Assembly (NCBI GenBank): GCA_947476695.1
Contig: CANJRD010000005.1
Span: 1 to 64,000 of the forward strand
DNA length: 64,000 bases
Direction: 5' to 3'
From: Rhodospirillaceae bacterium
GTDB taxonomy: Bacteria > Pseudomonadota > Alphaproteobacteria > Rhodospirillales > Rhodospirillaceae
A model generated the notes under the pieces. That model was not told the DNA's origin and searched no databases. It saw only the letters and a program-made list of their open reading frames with translations. Shown here piece after piece: positions 33,815 to 43,900 of the stretch (positions are counted from its first letter, which is position 1; each line of letters begins with the position of its first letter). The position numbers and the translations under genes were made by a program.

Positions 33815-34306
33815 ATGCGTCTGCAAATCTCGAAGAAAATCCTCGCCATTCCCGCCCTGGCTGCCACCTTGGCCCTCAGCGGCTGCGCCAACGACGGTCG
33901 CGGCGGCAATGAAGTCGGCGGCACCCTGATGGGCGCGGCTCTGGGCGGCTTGGTCGGCTCGCAGTTCGGCCACGGTGACGGCCGCCTGGCCATGACCGCC
34001 GCCGGCACACTGCTGGGCGCCTATGTCGGTAACTCCGTCGGCCGCAAGCTCGACGACGAAGACCGTCGCCGCATGCGCGATGCCGAGACCCGCGCGTACG
34101 GCGGCCCGATCAACCAGCCGATCATCTGGAACAACCCGGGCACGGGCAACTCCGGCACCGTTACCCCGATCCGCGATGGGCGCTCCAATTCGGGCAAGTA
34201 CTGCCGTGAGTTCCAGAGCGAAGTCACGGTCGGCGGCGAGCGTCAGAACGCCCATGGCACCGCCTGCCAGGAGCCGGATGGCTCATGGCGTATCGTCAAC
34301 GGCTAG
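33815..34306 (+). CDS. Glycine-zipper surface lipoprotein (17-kDa-antigen-like)
   Basis: 163 residues. The signal peptide ends in a lipobox (LALSGC, Cys23), so the mature protein is lipid-anchored. Residues about 30-80 form a glycine-zipper segment (GGTLMGAALGGLVGSQFG, then AAGTLLGAYVGNSVGRKL). The C-terminal domain has the Cys pair YCREFQSEV and GTACQEPDGSWRIV, typical of the RT0821/17-kDa surface antigen group. It probably sits in the outer membrane and contributes to envelope integrity. A strong terminator follows at 34381. Confidence 0.9.
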   Translation: MRLQISKKILAIPALAATLALSGCANDGRGGNEVGGTLMGAALGGLVGSQFGHGDGRLAMTAAGTLLGAYVGNSVGRKLDDEDRRRMRDAETRAYGGPINQPIIWNNPGTGNSGTVTPIRDGRSNSGKYCREFQSEVTVGGERQNAHGTACQEPDGSWRIVNG

Positions 34307-34380
34307 CGCTTCAGATTCGAAGCGCGGCAAAGCTCCGGGGGCCTGCGGTCACGCCCCGCGCGCCCGTCGGATTTTGACCG

Positions 34381-34414
34381 AAACGGCCCCGCTCAAACGG
34401 GGCCGTTTTGTTTT
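34381..34414 (+). terminator. Rho-independent terminator after the glycine-zipper lipoprotein gene
   Basis: AAACGGCCCCG (34381-34391), loop CTCAAA, CGGGGCCGTTT (34398-34408), then TGTTTT: an 11-base-pair stem. The stop codon of the opposing YihY gene (34393-34395) lies in its loop, so the two transcription units overlap at their ends. Confidence 0.9.
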
Positions 34415-35739
34415 GATCCGTTTTGATCTGAAACGACGTCGTCATCGGCGTTCAGCAATTTGTCCAAACAGATGTTGAGGAACTGCCTTTCCGCCCGTGC
34501 CGCCGGTTCGAGGTGGCGGCTGACGCGCGCGCCGAGCGGCGTGTCGCGTAACTCGACTAAGGCAGGGCCCACGCCCAAACCGAACCGATGCACGAGGTCG
34601 ACGAATGGCACTTCCGCCGGATTGCGGATCAACACCCAGCAGTCTTTCCCCGTCACGTCGGCATACCGAGCCCGCCTGAGTTCTTCGAGCACCGGCATCA
34701 CGCCCGCAGGCGGAACAGCGACCGCGACCGCGACCTGTTCCAGCGATAAGCCAACGCCTTTCTTGAATGCCACAACGAGGTGATCGAGGATCGCAAGGGC
34801 CAGCGCCAACTTCAGACCCGGCCCGAGGCCGTGACCCGCGCGCAACAGCCGCCAATCCGGCAGCGCCGCGCTGATCACCGCGCCTGCCATGACCATCAGC
34901 CAGAACGCAAACAGCCACAGCAAGAACACCGGCACGGCCGCGACAGCGCCGTAGATCGCGCCGTAAGTGCTTTCACTGACGTAGTACGCAAACACCAGCC
35001 GCAACAGTTCCAACAGCAGGGCACTGACGCCCGCGCCCATCGCCGCGTCGTGCATCTTCAGCGGCCGATTGGGAATGCCTCGGTAAAGGAAAGTGAGCGC
35101 GCCCCAGGTGACGAGCGACGGCACGACATGTCCCATAAGAATGCCAACAGGCCCAGGTTCGTGACCGGTGACGGTGCTGAAGAATGTGAACAGCGCGGCG
35201 GTGATCGCCAGGACGAAAGGGGCGATCGTCAGGACTGTCCAGAACACCACGAGACGCATCAGCAGGGAGCGTGGATGCGACACCCGAAAGATGCGGTTGA
35301 ATGCCCCTTCGATCGTCAGCAGCATCATGATGGTGGTGACCGCAAGGCCGAGGAGGCCCAGCGCCGTCAGTTTGCCCGCGGCGGCGACGAACTGCGTCAG
35401 CGCCTCGTCGATCTTGAGCCCGACGTCGGGAATGAGGTTGGCCCCGATCAGAGCTTCGACTTGCGCGCGCAAACGGTCGAAGGCTGGGAACGCCGAGAGC
35501 GTGCCCAGCACCACGGCCAGCAGCGGCACGACACCCAAGGCCGTGGCGTAGCACAATGACGCGGCGGTATTCAGGATGTCGTCCTGCCCCATCCGTTTGA
35601 GGAAAAAGGCCACCGTGCCGCCGGGGCCGCGCAACTGCCGCGCCCAGATTTCGGCGATCCGGGCACGAGCTGTCGCCGGCCTTGCTTTGGCGGGGGCGCC
35701 TTGCGGGGCGGCTACAGCGGGATGATCGGTCTGGACCAC
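34393..35739 (-). CDS. YihY/BrkB family membrane protein
   Basis: 448 residues. The core (about 50-310) has six hydrophobic helices with the family markers DDILNTAASLCYATALGVVPLLAV, VSHPRSLLMRLVVFWTVL and ESTYGAIYGAVAAVPVFLLWLF. An additional C-terminal region (about 320-430) looks like a winged-helix domain (GLSLEQVAVAVAVPPAGVMPVLEEL). The last residues (about QNGSKQNGPV) are encoded within the opposing gene's terminator. The function of this family is not settled; despite an old RNase BN label, an inner-membrane transporter or flippase-like role is more likely. It is divergent from fabI. Confidence 0.9.
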   Translation of the reverse strand: MVQTDHPAVAAPQGAPAKARPATARARIAEIWARQLRGPGGTVAFFLKRMGQDDILNTAASLCYATALGVVPLLAVVLGTLSAFPAFDRLRAQVEALIGANLIPDVGLKIDEALTQFVAAAGKLTALGLLGLAVTTIMMLLTIEGAFNRIFRVSHPRSLLMRLVVFWTVLTIAPFVLAITAALFTFFSTVTGHEPGPVGILMGHVVPSLVTWGALTFLYRGIPNRPLKMHDAAMGAGVSALLLELLRLVFAYYVSESTYGAIYGAVAAVPVFLLWLFAFWLMVMAGAVISAALPDWRLLRAGHGLGPGLKLALALAILDHLVVAFKKGVGLSLEQVAVAVAVPPAGVMPVLEELRRARYADVTGKDCWVLIRNPAEVPFVDLVHRFGLGVGPALVELRDTPLGARVSRHLEPAARAERQFLNICLDKLLNADDDVVSDQNGSKQNGPV

Positions 35740-35849
35740 TATTGGCGCTCCCCGATCGGCTGCCTTGCCCCATCATGCGTTTTGTGTAGGATGCCGCAAG
35801 TACTTGGTTCTCCGCAAAATTTCGAGTGCGGGCTGTTGCAGAGTTGAGG

Positions 35850-36692
35850 ATGAGCGAGACGCAACCACTGATGAAGGGCAAGAGGGGCCTCATCCTGGGG
35901 CTCGCGAACGAGCGTTCGCTGGCCTGGGGCATCACCAAGCAGGTCGCCGATCACGGCGCCGAGCTTGCCTTCACCTACCAGGGCGAGGCGCTGGAGAAGC
36001 GCGTACGCCCGCTGGCCGAAGGCCTGAACTCTCCGATCATCATGCCCTGCGACGTCACCGACGCCGCATCGCTCGATGCTTTGTTCGAAGCTATCAAAAC
36101 GACCTGGGGCCGGCTCGACTTCGTGCTGCATGCGGTCGCCTTCTCCGACAAGGAGGAGCTGAAGGGCCGCTACCTCGACAATCTGACGCGCGAGAACTTC
36201 CTGCGGACGATGGATATCTCCTGCTACTCGTTCACCGATATCTGCCGTCGCGCCGAGCCGCTGATGACCGATGGCGGCAGCCTGTTGACGCTCAGTTACT
36301 ACGGCGCCGAGCAGGTGATCCCGCATTACAACGTGATGGGTGTCGCGAAGGCCGCGCTGGAAGCCAGCGTGCGTTACCTCGCCGCCGATCTGGGCCCGAA
36401 GAACATTCGCGTGAACGCGATCTCCGCCGGACCGATCAAGACACTGGCCGCATCCGGTATCGGCGATTTCCGTTACATCATGCGCTGGAACGAACTCAAC
36501 GCACCGCTGCGCCGCAACGTCACCATCGAAGATGTCGGCAAGTCCGGGCTCTATTTCTTGAGCGATCTCGCGAGCGGCGTGACGGGGGAAGTTCATCACG
36601 TCGATGCCGGCTATCACGTCGTCGGCATGATGGCGGTTGAGTCCGCCGGCGAAATCTCGGAGTTGCTCGCCGGCGCGAACTTGGCCAAGTAG
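35850..36692 (+). CDS. fabI: Enoyl-[acyl-carrier-protein] reductase (NADH)
   Basis: 280 residues from ATG 35850 ([17 protein letters not shown]); a GTG at 35826 in frame is an alternative. It catalyses the last reduction in fatty-acid elongation. Cofactor loop [12 protein letters not shown], then the active site [23 protein letters not shown] with Tyr-x6-Lys, and the C-terminal [14 protein letters not shown]. It is followed after 7 bases by aroC, so the two are co-transcribed. The target of triclosan and isoniazid-type inhibitors in other bacteria belongs to this family. Confidence 0.96.
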   Translation: MSETQPLMKGKRGLILGLANERSLAWGITKQVADHGAELAFTYQGEALEKRVRPLAEGLNSPIIMPCDVTDAASLDALFEAIKTTWGRLDFVLHAVAFSDKEELKGRYLDNLTRENFLRTMDISCYSFTDICRRAEPLMTDGGSLLTLSYYGAEQVIPHYNVMGVAKAALEASVRYLAADLGPKNIRVNAISAGPIKTLAASGIGDFRYIMRWNELNAPLRRNVTIEDVGKSGLYFLSDLASGVTGEVHHVDAGYHVVGMMAVESAGEISELLAGANLAK

Positions 36693-36699
36693 CCGAGCG

Positions 36700-37785
36700 A
36701 TGTCGAGCAACACCTTCGGCACCCTCTTCCGCTTCACGACCTTCGGCGAAAGCCACGGCCCGGCCATCGGCTGCGTGGTCGACGGCGTGCCGCCGCGCAT
36801 TCCCTTGTCCGAAGCCGACCTGCAGGTCTGGCTCGACAAGCGCCGCCCGGGCACGTCGAAATACACCACCCAGCGCCAAGAGCCGGATGTCGTACGGATT
36901 CTATCGGGAGTGTTCGAGGGCAAGACCACCGGCACGCCGGTTGGGCTCCTGATCGAGAATGTTGACGCGCGCTCTAAGGACTACGGCGATATCGCCGAGA
37001 AGTTCCGTCCCGGTCATGCAGATTACACCTATTGGAAGAAATACGGCATCCGTGACTATCGCGGCGGCGGGCGCTCTTCCGCGCGCGAGACGGCGATGCG
37101 CGTGGCCGCCGGTGGCATCGCGCGCAAGGTTTTGGCTGCGAAGCTGGGCGATGCCGTGAAGATCCGCGGCGCGCTGACACAGATGGGGCCCCATGCCATC
37201 GACCGCGCGGCCTGGAACTGGGACGAGGTCGGTAACAATCCGTTCTTCTGCCCCGACGCCAAGACGGCAGAAAAGTGGGCCGACTATCTCGACGGCATCC
37301 GCAAGAATGGCTCCTCGGCCGGCGCCATCGTCGAGGTGGTCGCCGAAGGCATTCCGGTGGGCCTGGGCGCGCCGATCTACGGTAAGCTCGACAGCGACCT
37401 CGCCGCCGCGCTGATGACCATTAACGCCACCAAGGGTGTGGAGATAGGCGAAGGCTTTGCGTCGGCCGCCCTCACGGGCGAGGAGAACGCCGACGAGATG
37501 CGCATGGGCAAGGATGGCCAGGTCGAGTTCCTGTCCAATCACGCCGGCGGCATCCTGGGCGGCATCTCCACGGGCCAGCCCATCGTTGCGCGCGTTGCGA
37601 TCAAGCCGACCAGCTCGATCCTCAATCCACGCAAGACCGTGGATATCCATGGCCGCGATACTGAGATTCTCACCAAAGGCCGTCACGACCCCTGCGTCGG
37701 CATCCGTGGCGTTCCGGTCGCCGAGGCCATGGTCGCGATCGTGCTCGCGGACCACCTGCTCCGCCACCACGCCCAAAACGGCTAA
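36700..37785 (+). CDS. aroC: Chorismate synthase
   Basis: 361 residues from ATG 36700. It removes phosphate from EPSP to make chorismate, the end of the shikimate pathway, using reduced FMN. Markers are [21 protein letters not shown] near the N-terminus, [30 protein letters not shown], and [18 protein letters not shown] near the C-terminus. The length matches the bacterial enzyme. The frame is open upstream into fabI, but homologues start here. It lies 7 bases downstream of fabI. Confidence 0.97.
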   Translation: MSSNTFGTLFRFTTFGESHGPAIGCVVDGVPPRIPLSEADLQVWLDKRRPGTSKYTTQRQEPDVVRILSGVFEGKTTGTPVGLLIENVDARSKDYGDIAEKFRPGHADYTYWKKYGIRDYRGGGRSSARETAMRVAAGGIARKVLAAKLGDAVKIRGALTQMGPHAIDRAAWNWDEVGNNPFFCPDAKTAEKWADYLDGIRKNGSSAGAIVEVVAEGIPVGLGAPIYGKLDSDLAAALMTINATKGVEIGEGFASAALTGEENADEMRMGKDGQVEFLSNHAGGILGGISTGQPIVARVAIKPTSSILNPRKTVDIHGRDTEILTKGRHDPCVGIRGVPVAEAMVAIVLADHLLRHHAQNG

Positions 37786-37909
37786 CACAAGCACCGCAGC
37801 CGCGATTCGGCCCATAGCTTGAGCACGCCCGTCGCCCTAAGCTGACGGTTGCGAAACGGCATCGCATTTTTAGCGTTCCCCCCGACGCTCCCCCGCGGAA
37901 AGGATTCCC

Positions 37910-39691
37910 ATGCGCACTTTGGGCAGGTTTCTGATTGGCACTTTGGCCAGTCTCGGCTTTGTCATGCTCATCTTGCTGACGCTCACAATCTATGTCGTCA
38001 GCAAGTTCGAGACCCGGACCCCGCGCACGCCGGACAGCTTCGTGCTGACCGTCGACCTCGACCGCGCGCTTGAGGAAACCAACCAACGGCCGCGCCTGAC
38101 CTCGCTGCGCTTCGGCAATCACACCGGCATGCAGGACGCCATACTGGCGCTGCGCCGCGCGAAGGACGATCCGCGCGTGAAGGCCGTGGTGGCGACGATC
38201 AACGAACAGAAACTGGGTCTCGCCCAAGCGCAGGAAGTGCGCGATGCGATTGCGACGATCCGTGCGGCCGGCAAGCCGACGATGGTCTTCTCCGAAACGA
38301 TGGGCGAAGGCGGTGGCGCGCTGCAGACCTACTATCTCGCGGCCGGGTTCGAGACCATTTGGGTGCAGCCCTCCGGCGATGTCGGCGTGGCCGGCATCGG
38401 CATCGAGCAGCCGTTCCTGAAAAAGACGCTTGAGAAGGTCGGCCTCAAGGGCGCCGTCGTGAAGCGCAAGGAATACAAAAGCGCGATGGAGAATTTCACC
38501 GACGAGCAGATCTCCCAGCCGAACAAGGAAGCGCTCACCGCGCTGGTCGGCGGCTGGTACGACCAGATGGTCGAAGGTATTGCCAAGGATCGCGGCCTCG
38601 ACGTCGCAGCCGTGAAAGCGCTGATCGACAAGGGACCGCTGCTGGCGACCGAAGCCAAGGACGGCAAGCTGATCGACAACCTTGGCTACCGCGACCAGTT
38701 CCAGGACGCGGTCAAGGCCAAGGTCGGCGAGATCCCGAACGTCCCGTTGCGTCGTTATGTGAACATCGAGGACTGGAAAGGCCGCGGCACCCCGTCGCAT
38801 ACCATCGCGCTGATCAGCGCGGTCGGCGAAATCAGCCGCGGCGGCACCGACGAAAGCCCGTTCTCCGGCGATCAAGGCATCAAGTCCGCCGTCACCGCGA
38901 AGGCCATTCGTGATGCTGTCGCCGACAAGAAGGTCGAAGCCATCGTGCTGCGCATCGACAGCCCCGGCGGATCTTACGTCGCCTCCGACACGATCTGGCG
39001 CGAAGTGGTGAAGGCGAAGGAAAAGAAGAAGCCGATCATCGCCAGCATGGGCAACACCGCCGCCAGCGGCGGTTACTTCATCGCCATGTCGGCGGATCGC
39101 ATCTTCGCCTCACCCGCGACCGTCACAGGTTCAATCGGCGTGTTGACCGGCAAGGTCGTGATCGGCGGGCTGGCGGAGAAGCTCGACATGCATTGGGACC
39201 GGATCACGTTTGGCGAGTCCGCCGGCATGTTCAGTTCCCTCACCGACTTCAATCCGCGCGAACTCGCCCGGCTCAACCAGTTGATGGATGCGATCTACGC
39301 CGACTTCACCACCAAAGCCGCCCAAGGCCGCGGCAAGCCGGTGGAGGAGTTCGAGAAATTCGCCCACGGCCGCGTGTGGGTCGGTTCCGATGCGGTGAAG
39401 AACGGGCTCGTCGATGAACTCGGCGGCTTGAGCGAGGCGATCGACTACACCAAGACCAAGATCGGTCTGAAGCCGACAGACCTCGTCAACATCGTCGCGT
39501 ATCCGGAACAGGAAGACTCGCTCGACGCCATCCTGAAGTCGCTCAGCGACAGCGATACGCCGACCGACATCCTCAGCGGCGTGCGCGCGCTCGCCACCCT
39601 CGGCCGCTTCGCCGCCCCGATGATGGAAGCCTGGCAAGGCATACACACACGCGGCCCGCAGCTGCGCATGGAACCGGTCGAGGTGGAGTGA
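37910..39691 (+). CDS. sppA: Signal peptide peptidase SppA, long form
   Basis: 593 residues, ATG with GGAAAGGA upstream. An N-terminal membrane anchor (about 9-31) is followed by two S49 peptidase halves. The catalytic Lys190 is in KRKEYKSAM of the first half; Ser387 is in GNTAASGGYF of the second, as in E. coli SppA (Lys209/Ser409). It cleaves leftover signal peptides in the membrane or periplasm. The 124-base gap after aroC suggests its own promoter. A hairpin-rich 3' region follows at 39765-39857. Confidence 0.95.
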   Translation: MRTLGRFLIGTLASLGFVMLILLTLTIYVVSKFETRTPRTPDSFVLTVDLDRALEETNQRPRLTSLRFGNHTGMQDAILALRRAKDDPRVKAVVATINEQKLGLAQAQEVRDAIATIRAAGKPTMVFSETMGEGGGALQTYYLAAGFETIWVQPSGDVGVAGIGIEQPFLKKTLEKVGLKGAVVKRKEYKSAMENFTDEQISQPNKEALTALVGGWYDQMVEGIAKDRGLDVAAVKALIDKGPLLATEAKDGKLIDNLGYRDQFQDAVKAKVGEIPNVPLRRYVNIEDWKGRGTPSHTIALISAVGEISRGGTDESPFSGDQGIKSAVTAKAIRDAVADKKVEAIVLRIDSPGGSYVASDTIWREVVKAKEKKKPIIASMGNTAASGGYFIAMSADRIFASPATVTGSIGVLTGKVVIGGLAEKLDMHWDRITFGESAGMFSSLTDFNPRELARLNQLMDAIYADFTTKAAQGRGKPVEEFEKFAHGRVWVGSDAVKNGLVDELGGLSEAIDYTKTKIGLKPTDLVNIVAYPEQEDSLDAILKSLSDSDTPTDILSGVRALATLGRFAAPMMEAWQGIHTRGPQLRMEPVEVE

Positions 39692-39764
39692 GCGGACGCT
39701 ACGGATAACAGTTTGCGGGAGGCTGCGGACCTCGTGGCGAATCTGCGGTTTCCGAAGTGGCGGC

Positions 39765-39857
39765 CTTATCCGGTACCGCACTAAAGCTTAGCCATCGCAT
39801 TCTCCTGATCGTGGGCGCCTCACGGTCCCCATCAGGAGGCGATAGCGTCAGGATAAG
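39765..39857. other. Nested inverted repeats between convergent genes
   Basis: CTTATCC (39765-39771) faces GGATAAG (39851-39857), and inside them CTCCTGAT (39802-39809) faces ATCAGGAG (39831-39838). There is no T-run. This occupies most of the 200-base space between the sppA stop and the aminotransferase stop and may act as a transcription barrier or mRNA 3' stabiliser. I see no gene here. Confidence 0.4.
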
Positions 39858-39893
39858 AAGGTCAGCGGGGGTCGCGGTACATACATTTTGTGG

Positions 39894-41045
39894 TCAGAGG
39901 GCCCGCAGAATATTTGCGAGGCGTTGATACTCGGCGCTTTCGTTGTAAGCCTGCGCAGCGAGGCGCAGCCACAATCCGCCGGGCAGCACGCTGACAATTG
40001 CTTCGACGTTGTGTTTCTCGGCGAGCTTCTGACGCAAAGCGCCCGCGTCGGCTTCGGTCGTGCCGAACCGCGTCGGCAATCCCACTGTCGCCATGCTGGC
40101 GAACATCTCGCGCGGGGCACCGAGCGGCGTTTGCAGCGCCGCCGCGATCACGTCCAGCGCCTCCGCGGTCAGCGCCGCGTTGCGCGTCATGAGCGCGGGG
40201 CCGCCAAGCTTCGCATGGAACGCAATCGCCGCCGGGATCGACAGCACCGACGCGGGATCGCGTGTGCCGGTCCAGTCGAACTCCGCCGCCAGACCGCCGC
40301 CCAGGCCGTGCGAAATCGCCAGCGGATGGATCTCTTCGCTGCCCGGCGCAGCCCAGAGGAAGCCGCAAGCGCGCGGCGCGAACAGCCACTTGTGGCAGTT
40401 GGCGACGTACCAGTCCGCGCCAGTGGCGGGCATGTCGAGCGCGATCTGTCCGGGGGCGTGCGCGCCGTCGATCAGCACGCGCGCGCCGGCGGCCTTCGCG
40501 GCATCGGCGATGCGCTTGACCGGCAGCACGATTCCCGTGGGTGAGACAACGTGATCGACCAGCACCAGTCGCGTGCGCGGGCTCAGCACAGCCTTGAACG
40601 CATTCACCGCCGTCTCGGCCTCTGGCAACGGCACAGGCAATGTCGCAACGACCACCTTCGCGCCGCTGCGTTCAGCCACATAACGCGCCGCCTTCATCAC
40701 CGCCGTATAGGCGGTGCTTGCGAGCACAATCTCGTCGCCCGGCTTGAAGTCGAGGGAACGCAGAACGGCATTGATGCCGTCCGTCGCGTTGCCGAGGAAC
40801 ACCACCTGCTCTGCCTGCGCCCCAATGAACGCCGCAAGCGATGCCGCCGCCGCGCGGATCGCCTTCGAATAGTCGCGGGAGAGGAACTGCGTCGGATTGG
40901 CCTCGATGCGCGCACGCCAATCGTTCGCGACCGCCATGATCTCCTTCGGCGTAACGCCGTAACCGCCGTGATTGAGATAGGTGACATCCGGCGCCAAAGG
41001 CCACAGGTCGCGCGCGGCGCGTCCGTAATTACGCACAGCCGTCAT
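39894..41045 (-). CDS. Class V aminotransferase fold enzyme (isopenicillin N epimerase-like)
   Basis: 383 residues from ATG 41045; GTGs at 41051 and 41057 are in frame. A PLP enzyme: YLNHGGYGVTPKEIM near the N-terminus, LGNATDGINAVLRSL, the Asp region RVLIDGAHAPGQIALDM, the PLP-binding Lys in VANCHKWLFAPRACGFLW, and TGTRDPASVLSIPAAI. It belongs to the subgroup with isopenicillin N epimerase and cysteine desulphurase-like proteins. The substrate is unknown. Its 5' leader is formed by the palindromic element at 41061-41188, which may supply its ribosome-binding site (GGGGTGA). Confidence 0.88.
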   Translation of the reverse strand: MTAVRNYGRAARDLWPLAPDVTYLNHGGYGVTPKEIMAVANDWRARIEANPTQFLSRDYSKAIRAAAASLAAFIGAQAEQVVFLGNATDGINAVLRSLDFKPGDEIVLASTAYTAVMKAARYVAERSGAKVVVATLPVPLPEAETAVNAFKAVLSPRTRLVLVDHVVSPTGIVLPVKRIADAAKAAGARVLIDGAHAPGQIALDMPATGADWYVANCHKWLFAPRACGFLWAAPGSEEIHPLAISHGLGGGLAAEFDWTGTRDPASVLSIPAAIAFHAKLGGPALMTRNAALTAEALDVIAAALQTPLGAPREMFASMATVGLPTRFGTTEADAGALRQKLAEKHNVEAIVSVLPGGLWLRLAAQAYNESAEYQRLANILRAL

Positions 41046-41060
41046 CGCCACACTCACTTG

Positions 41061-41188
41061 TCACCCCGGACAAGCGACGCGGATGCGTCGCGCGATCCGG
41101 GGTCCATCTCACAACAAGATACAAACTGCTGAGCCTCCCTCCCTGGATCCCGGATCGCGGCGCTAACGCGCCTTGTCCGGGATGACGA
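41061..41188. repeat. REP-like compound palindromic intergenic element
   Basis: Two units of about 46 bases in inverted orientation. The left unit (41061-41106) starts TCACCCCGGACAAGCG and ends CGCGATCCGGGGTCCA. The right unit (41144-41188) starts TGGATCCCGGATCGCG (the inverse of that end with one change) and closes CTTGTCCGGGATGACGA. Each unit also folds on itself, and a 37-base spacer separates them. I recall elements with this CCCGGACAAG / GATCCGGG signature being abundant between genes in alphaproteobacteria. No second copy is seen in this window. Confidence 0.8.
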
Positions 41189-41210
41189 TGGGAGGTGTAG
41201 GCTCGCGCCA

Positions 41211-41954
41211 TCACAACCGCTCCGCCCCGATCAGGAACTCGACATTGCCTTCCGGGCCGGTGATCGGGCTGGTGGCGATTCCGCGCACCGTCCATCCATC
41301 CTGCGTGGCCATCCAGGCGCTGATCTCGTCGCAGACCTGTTGATGCAGCAACGGGTCGCGCACGACGCCTTTCTTGCCGACGTTCTCGCGGCCAACCTCG
41401 AACTGCGGTTTGATCAAGGCGACCAGCCACGCGCCGGACGCGCACAACCCCATGCCCGCCGGCAGCACCGTGCGCAGGCCGATGAAGCTGGCATCGCAGA
41501 CCAGTGCGCCGATGGGGTCGGGTATTTCCGCGGCCGTCAGGTGCCGTGCGTTGGTGCGCTCCAGCACGACAACGCGCGTATCCGTGCGCAGCTTGTGCGC
41601 CAGTTGGCCATAGCCGACATCCACCGCGTAGACCTTCGCCGCGCCGTTGGTCAGCAACACGTCGGTGAAACCGCCCGTGGACGCACCGACGTCCAGCGCC
41701 GTGACGCCCGTGGCGTCGAATCCGAAATGCGACAGCCCTTTGGCAAGCTTCAGTCCGCCGCGCGAGACCCAGGGGTGATCTTGGCCGCGCAGCGTGACCT
41801 CGGTATCGACCTTGATTTGCGTGCCCGCGCTGTCGAGGCGGCGTTCGCCGCTATAGACCAGCCCGGCCATGATGAGCGCCTGGGCTTTCGTGCGGCTCTC
41901 CGCGAGCCCACGTTCGACGAGCAATTGGTCGAGGCGTTGTTTGATGGCCGCCAC
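41211..41954 (-). CDS. tlyA: TlyA family rRNA methyltransferase
   Basis: 247 residues from GTG 41954 with AAGG upstream, 8 bases downstream of the dxs stop. The N-terminal S4 RNA-binding domain (RLDQLLVERGLAESRTKAQALIMAG) is followed by an FtsJ-like methyltransferase with SAM motif ALDVGASTGGFTDVLL. TlyA methylates ribose 2'-OH groups in 16S and 23S rRNA; loss gives capreomycin resistance in mycobacteria. Old annotations call it haemolysin. It is last in the run HDAC-like - xseB - ispA - dxs - tlyA, a common alphaproteobacterial arrangement. Confidence 0.94.
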   Translation of the reverse strand: MAAIKQRLDQLLVERGLAESRTKAQALIMAGLVYSGERRLDSAGTQIKVDTEVTLRGQDHPWVSRGGLKLAKGLSHFGFDATGVTALDVGASTGGFTDVLLTNGAAKVYAVDVGYGQLAHKLRTDTRVVVLERTNARHLTAAEIPDPIGALVCDASFIGLRTVLPAGMGLCASGAWLVALIKPQFEVGRENVGKKGVVRDPLLHQQVCDEISAWMATQDGWTVRGIATSPITGPEGNVEFLIGAERL

Positions 41955-41962
41955 GGGCGGCC

Positions 41963-43885
41963 TTAACCGCGCGCGCCCGCTTGCGCGGCGCGGGCATCTT
42001 GCCCCAGGGCCTTGAGGACCGTCGCGGCAATGTCGGCCGCACCGAGATGCGCCGCGGCGATCTGGTCTTCCGGCTTGGCATGCTCGAAGTATTCGTCCGG
42101 CATCGTCATCGTGCGAACCTTCAGGCCGCGATCGAGACGGCCCGCGCCGGCCAGATAGTGCAGCACCGCCGCACCGAAGCCGCCGGTTGAGCCTTCCTCG
42201 ACCGTTACGAGGATCTCGTGATTGTCGGCGAGATTGTCGATCAACGCCTGATCCAGCGGCTTGGCAAAGCGCGCATCGGCGACCGTGGTCGACAGGCCGC
42301 GCGCGGCAAGTTCGTCCGCTGCTTTCAGGCAATCCGCCAGACGTGTGCCGAGGCTGAGCAGCGCCACCTTCGTGCCTTCGCGTACGACGCGGCCCTTGCC
42401 GATTTCCAGCGGCGTGCCGCGCTCCGGCAGCGCAACGCCCACGCCTTCGCCGCGCGGATAGCGCAGGGCAATCGGGCCGGTGTCGTGCGCGGCAGCGGTC
42501 GCCACCATGTGCATCAGTTCCGCCTCGTCGGCAGGCGCCATGATCACGAAGTTCGGCAGGCAGCCGAGATAGGCGAGATCGAACGAGCCGGCATGCGTCG
42601 CGCCGTCGGCGCCGACATAGCCCGCGCGGTCGAGACAGAAGCGCACCGGCAGGTTCTGCACGGCGACGTCGTGTACCACCTGGTCATAGGCGCGCTGCAG
42701 GAAAGTGGAATAGATCGCGACGAAAGGCTTGTAGCCTTCGGTTGCCATGCCGGCGGCGAAAGTCACCGCATGCTGCTCGGCGATGCCGACATCGAAGCAG
42801 CGCGTCGGGAACTTGTCGGCGAACTTGTTGAGGCCCGTGCCGTCCGGCATCGCGGCGGTGATGGCCACGACTTTATCGTCGGCCTCGGCTTCGGCGATCA
42901 GGCCCTTGGCGAACACGGCGGTGTAGCTCGGCGCTTTCGTCGTGGCTTTGGTCTGCGTGCCCGACACGACGTCGAACTTCGTCACACCGTGATACTTGTC
43001 GACGGAAGCTTCCGCCGGCGGATAGCCCTTGCCCTTCTTGGTCACGACGTGAACCAGGAACGGCCCGGCCGCGTCGGAATCGCGCACGTTGCGCAACACC
43101 GGGACCAGCGCTTCCATCGAATGGCCGTCGATGGGGCCGACGTAATACATGCCGAGTTCCTCGAACAGCGTGCCGCCGGTCACCATGCCGCGCGTGTATT
43201 CCTCGGCGCGGCGCGCCATGTCTTCCAGCGACTTCGGCAGATGATGCGCGATCTGTTTCGCCGCCTGCCGGAACGTCATGTAGGACTTCGACGACAGCAG
43301 GCGCGACAGATAGGCGCTCATCGCGCCCACGGCCGGGGCGATCGACATGTCGTTGTCGTTGAGGATGACGATCAAGCGGCTGCGCAACGCGCCCGCGTTG
43401 TTCATCGCCTCGTAGGCCATGCCGGCGCTCATCGCGCCGTCGCCGATCACAGCGATGACATTGTTGTCGCGGCCCGCGAGATCGCGCGCCACTGCCATGC
43501 CAAGACCGGCGGAGATCGACGTCGAGCTGTGGCCCGCGCCGAACGGGTCGTATTCGCTTTCACTGCGCAGCGTGAAGCCGGAGAGACCATCCTTCTGACG
43601 GATGGTCGACATGCGTTCGCGGCGGCCGGTGAGGATTTTGTGCGGATAGCACTGGTGGCCGACATCCCAGATCAGGCGGTCCGTCGGCGTCTCGAACACA
43701 TGATGGATCGCGACCGTCAGTTCCACGACACCCAGGCCGGCGCCGAGGTGGCCGCCGGTGCGCGACACGCTCTGGATCGTTTCAGCGCGCAATTCATCCG
43801 CCAGCTGGGTCAGCTGACCAATGGACAGATTCCGCAAGTCGGCGGGGGCATGAACCCGATCAAGCAGGGGCGTGTCGGAGGTCAT
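41963..43885 (-). CDS. dxs: 1-deoxy-D-xylulose-5-phosphate synthase
   Basis: 640 residues. A thiamine-diphosphate enzyme that joins pyruvate and glyceraldehyde-3-phosphate in the first step of the MEP isoprenoid pathway. Markers: [48 protein letters not shown], the ThDP motif [18 protein letters not shown], and in the C-terminal half [17 protein letters not shown] and [15 protein letters not shown]. It lies 15 bases downstream of ispA, so condensation of isoprenoid units and precursor supply are co-expressed. Confidence 0.97.
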   Translation of the reverse strand: MTSDTPLLDRVHAPADLRNLSIGQLTQLADELRAETIQSVSRTGGHLGAGLGVVELTVAIHHVFETPTDRLIWDVGHQCYPHKILTGRRERMSTIRQKDGLSGFTLRSESEYDPFGAGHSSTSISAGLGMAVARDLAGRDNNVIAVIGDGAMSAGMAYEAMNNAGALRSRLIVILNDNDMSIAPAVGAMSAYLSRLLSSKSYMTFRQAAKQIAHHLPKSLEDMARRAEEYTRGMVTGGTLFEELGMYYVGPIDGHSMEALVPVLRNVRDSDAAGPFLVHVVTKKGKGYPPAEASVDKYHGVTKFDVVSGTQTKATTKAPSYTAVFAKGLIAEAEADDKVVAITAAMPDGTGLNKFADKFPTRCFDVGIAEQHAVTFAAGMATEGYKPFVAIYSTFLQRAYDQVVHDVAVQNLPVRFCLDRAGYVGADGATHAGSFDLAYLGCLPNFVIMAPADEAELMHMVATAAAHDTGPIALRYPRGEGVGVALPERGTPLEIGKGRVVREGTKVALLSLGTRLADCLKAADELAARGLSTTVADARFAKPLDQALIDNLADNHEILVTVEEGSTGGFGAAVLHYLAGAGRLDRGLKVRTMTMPDEYFEHAKPEDQIAAAHLGAADIAATVLKALGQDARAAQAGARG

Positions 43886-43900
43886 AGTGGAGGACGCCCC

